A program made the position numbers and the translations under genes. Under the pieces are notes generated by a model that did not search any database, had not been told where the DNA came from, and saw only the letters and a program-made list of their open reading frames with translations. Of a stretch of DNA of 57,278 nucleotides, positions 56,989-57,278 are shown in pieces. Origin of the DNA: Dehalococcoidales bacterium (lineage in GTDB: Bacteria; Chloroflexota; Dehalococcoidia; Dehalococcoidales; Fen-1064); the NCBI GenBank assembly GCA_020342155.1, contig CP070842.1, positions 1 to 57,278 of the forward strand, given 5' to 3'. The number at the start of each line of letters is the position of its first letter. Position 1 is the first letter of the stretch.

Positions 56989-57278
56989 ATGCCACAGACA
57001 ATCCCCTGGCACGAGGACGATACCCTCTGGGAAACCTGGGGGCCCGTGATGTTCTCCCGCCAGCGCTGGGAGGGTACACCGGCTGAGGTCGATGACATCA
57101 TCTCTTTATTGGATATCCGACCAGGCATGCGTGTGCTTGACCTCGGCTGTGGCGTGGGAAGGCACTCACTGGAGCTAGCCCGCCGTGGCTTTCATGTGAC
57201 CGGGGTAGACCGGACAGGCAAGTATCTGGAACAGGCCAGAGAGAACGCCCGGGCTGAGGGACTGGAGATTGAATTTGT
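56989..57278 (+). CDS. Class I SAM-dependent methyltransferase, N-terminal part (cut by window end)
   Basis: ATG 56989 follows GAGGTGGAATT. The visible ~96 residues show W-H-E-D-D-T-L-W-E-T-W-G near the start and motif I as V-L-D-L-G-C-G-V-G-R-H-S near residue 50. G-V-D-R-T-G-K-Y-L-E-Q-A follows. This resembles the Methyltransf_25/11 type. The gene runs off the window, so size and family are provisional. Confidence 0.8.
   Translation, partial: MPQTIPWHEDDTLWETWGPVMFSRQRWEGTPAEVDDIISLLDIRPGMRVLDLGCGVGRHSLELARRGFHVTGVDRTGKYLEQARENARAEGLEIEF

Noticed and set aside
1-57278. CRISPR array, rRNA genes, phage structural genes
   Set aside because: No regularly spaced direct repeats, no rRNA-like conserved stretches and no capsid, terminase or tail proteins were seen.

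Overview
The window looks like a chromosomal segment of an anaerobic Chloroflexota bacterium, most likely Dehalococcoidia-like. This is inferred from gene content: molybdenum hydroxylase genes, class III CoA-transferases, an NrfD/ferredoxin/multihaem cytochrome module and a DivIVA-like protein type I associate with Chloroflexota. There is no rRNA or other marker that settles the taxonomy.

Layout. 1-3.2 kb: the 3' end of a zinc-type alcohol dehydrogenase, a membrane-protein gene interrupted by an in-frame TGA, a NifU/IscU-like protein lacking two cluster-ligand cysteines, and a serine beta-lactamase-like hydrolase. 3.2-8.9 kb: a molybdenum-hydroxylase operon (FAD, 2Fe-2S and molybdopterin subunits, then MoaD-like, XdhC-like and MocA-like maturation proteins). 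8.9-14.9 kb: a STAS/SpoIIAA-like protein, an IS3-family transposase remnant, an HPr-kinase-like P-loop protein, a GNAT-like protein, an FkbM methyltransferase, an acyl-AMP ligase and a VOC protein. 15.2-20.4 kb: aroE, tRNA-Asn, a PD-(D/E)xK-like protein, a stand-alone E2-type acyltransferase, an MBL hydrolase and a methyltransferase.

20.3-34.1 kb is the most striking part. It holds a 15-haem tandem-repeat lipoprotein, a tetrahaem protein, an NrfD/ferredoxin/hexahaem electron-transfer module with no catalytic subunit, and a cytochrome c maturation operon (ccmE, F, zinc ribbon, A, B, C, D) whose CcmE carries the CxxxY haem-binding motif. A haem O synthase follows. Copies of the tRNA-Asn 3' end lie at 20316-20352 and 33105-33142, in the same orientation as the intact tRNA at 16132. 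This suggests an island that integrated at tRNA-Asn; no integrase is visible.

34.2-57.3 kb: a coiled-coil protein, two tandem DivIVA-like paralogs, a DUF4382 lipoprotein and minor pilins, a serpin, CoA-transferases, Nfu, HypB, an HD hydrolase, an ABC-2 transporter whose mRNA is probably leaderless, a sugar nucleotidyltransferase, purA, two tandem HAD paralogs and a NUDIX protein. Then come a second, divergently arranged FkbM plus GNAT-like pair, prfA-prmC, another CoA-transferase and a truncated methyltransferase.

How the genes work together. The cytochromes need the adjacent Ccm proteins to receive haem, and the NrfD/ferredoxin/hexahaem proteins could pass quinol electrons to the 4- and 15-haem proteins. 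XdhC, MocA and the MoaD-like protein should equip the molybdenum hydroxylase. The two FkbM/GNAT modules look like copies of one undescribed modification unit. All assignments come from reading translations and motifs; no database search was run.
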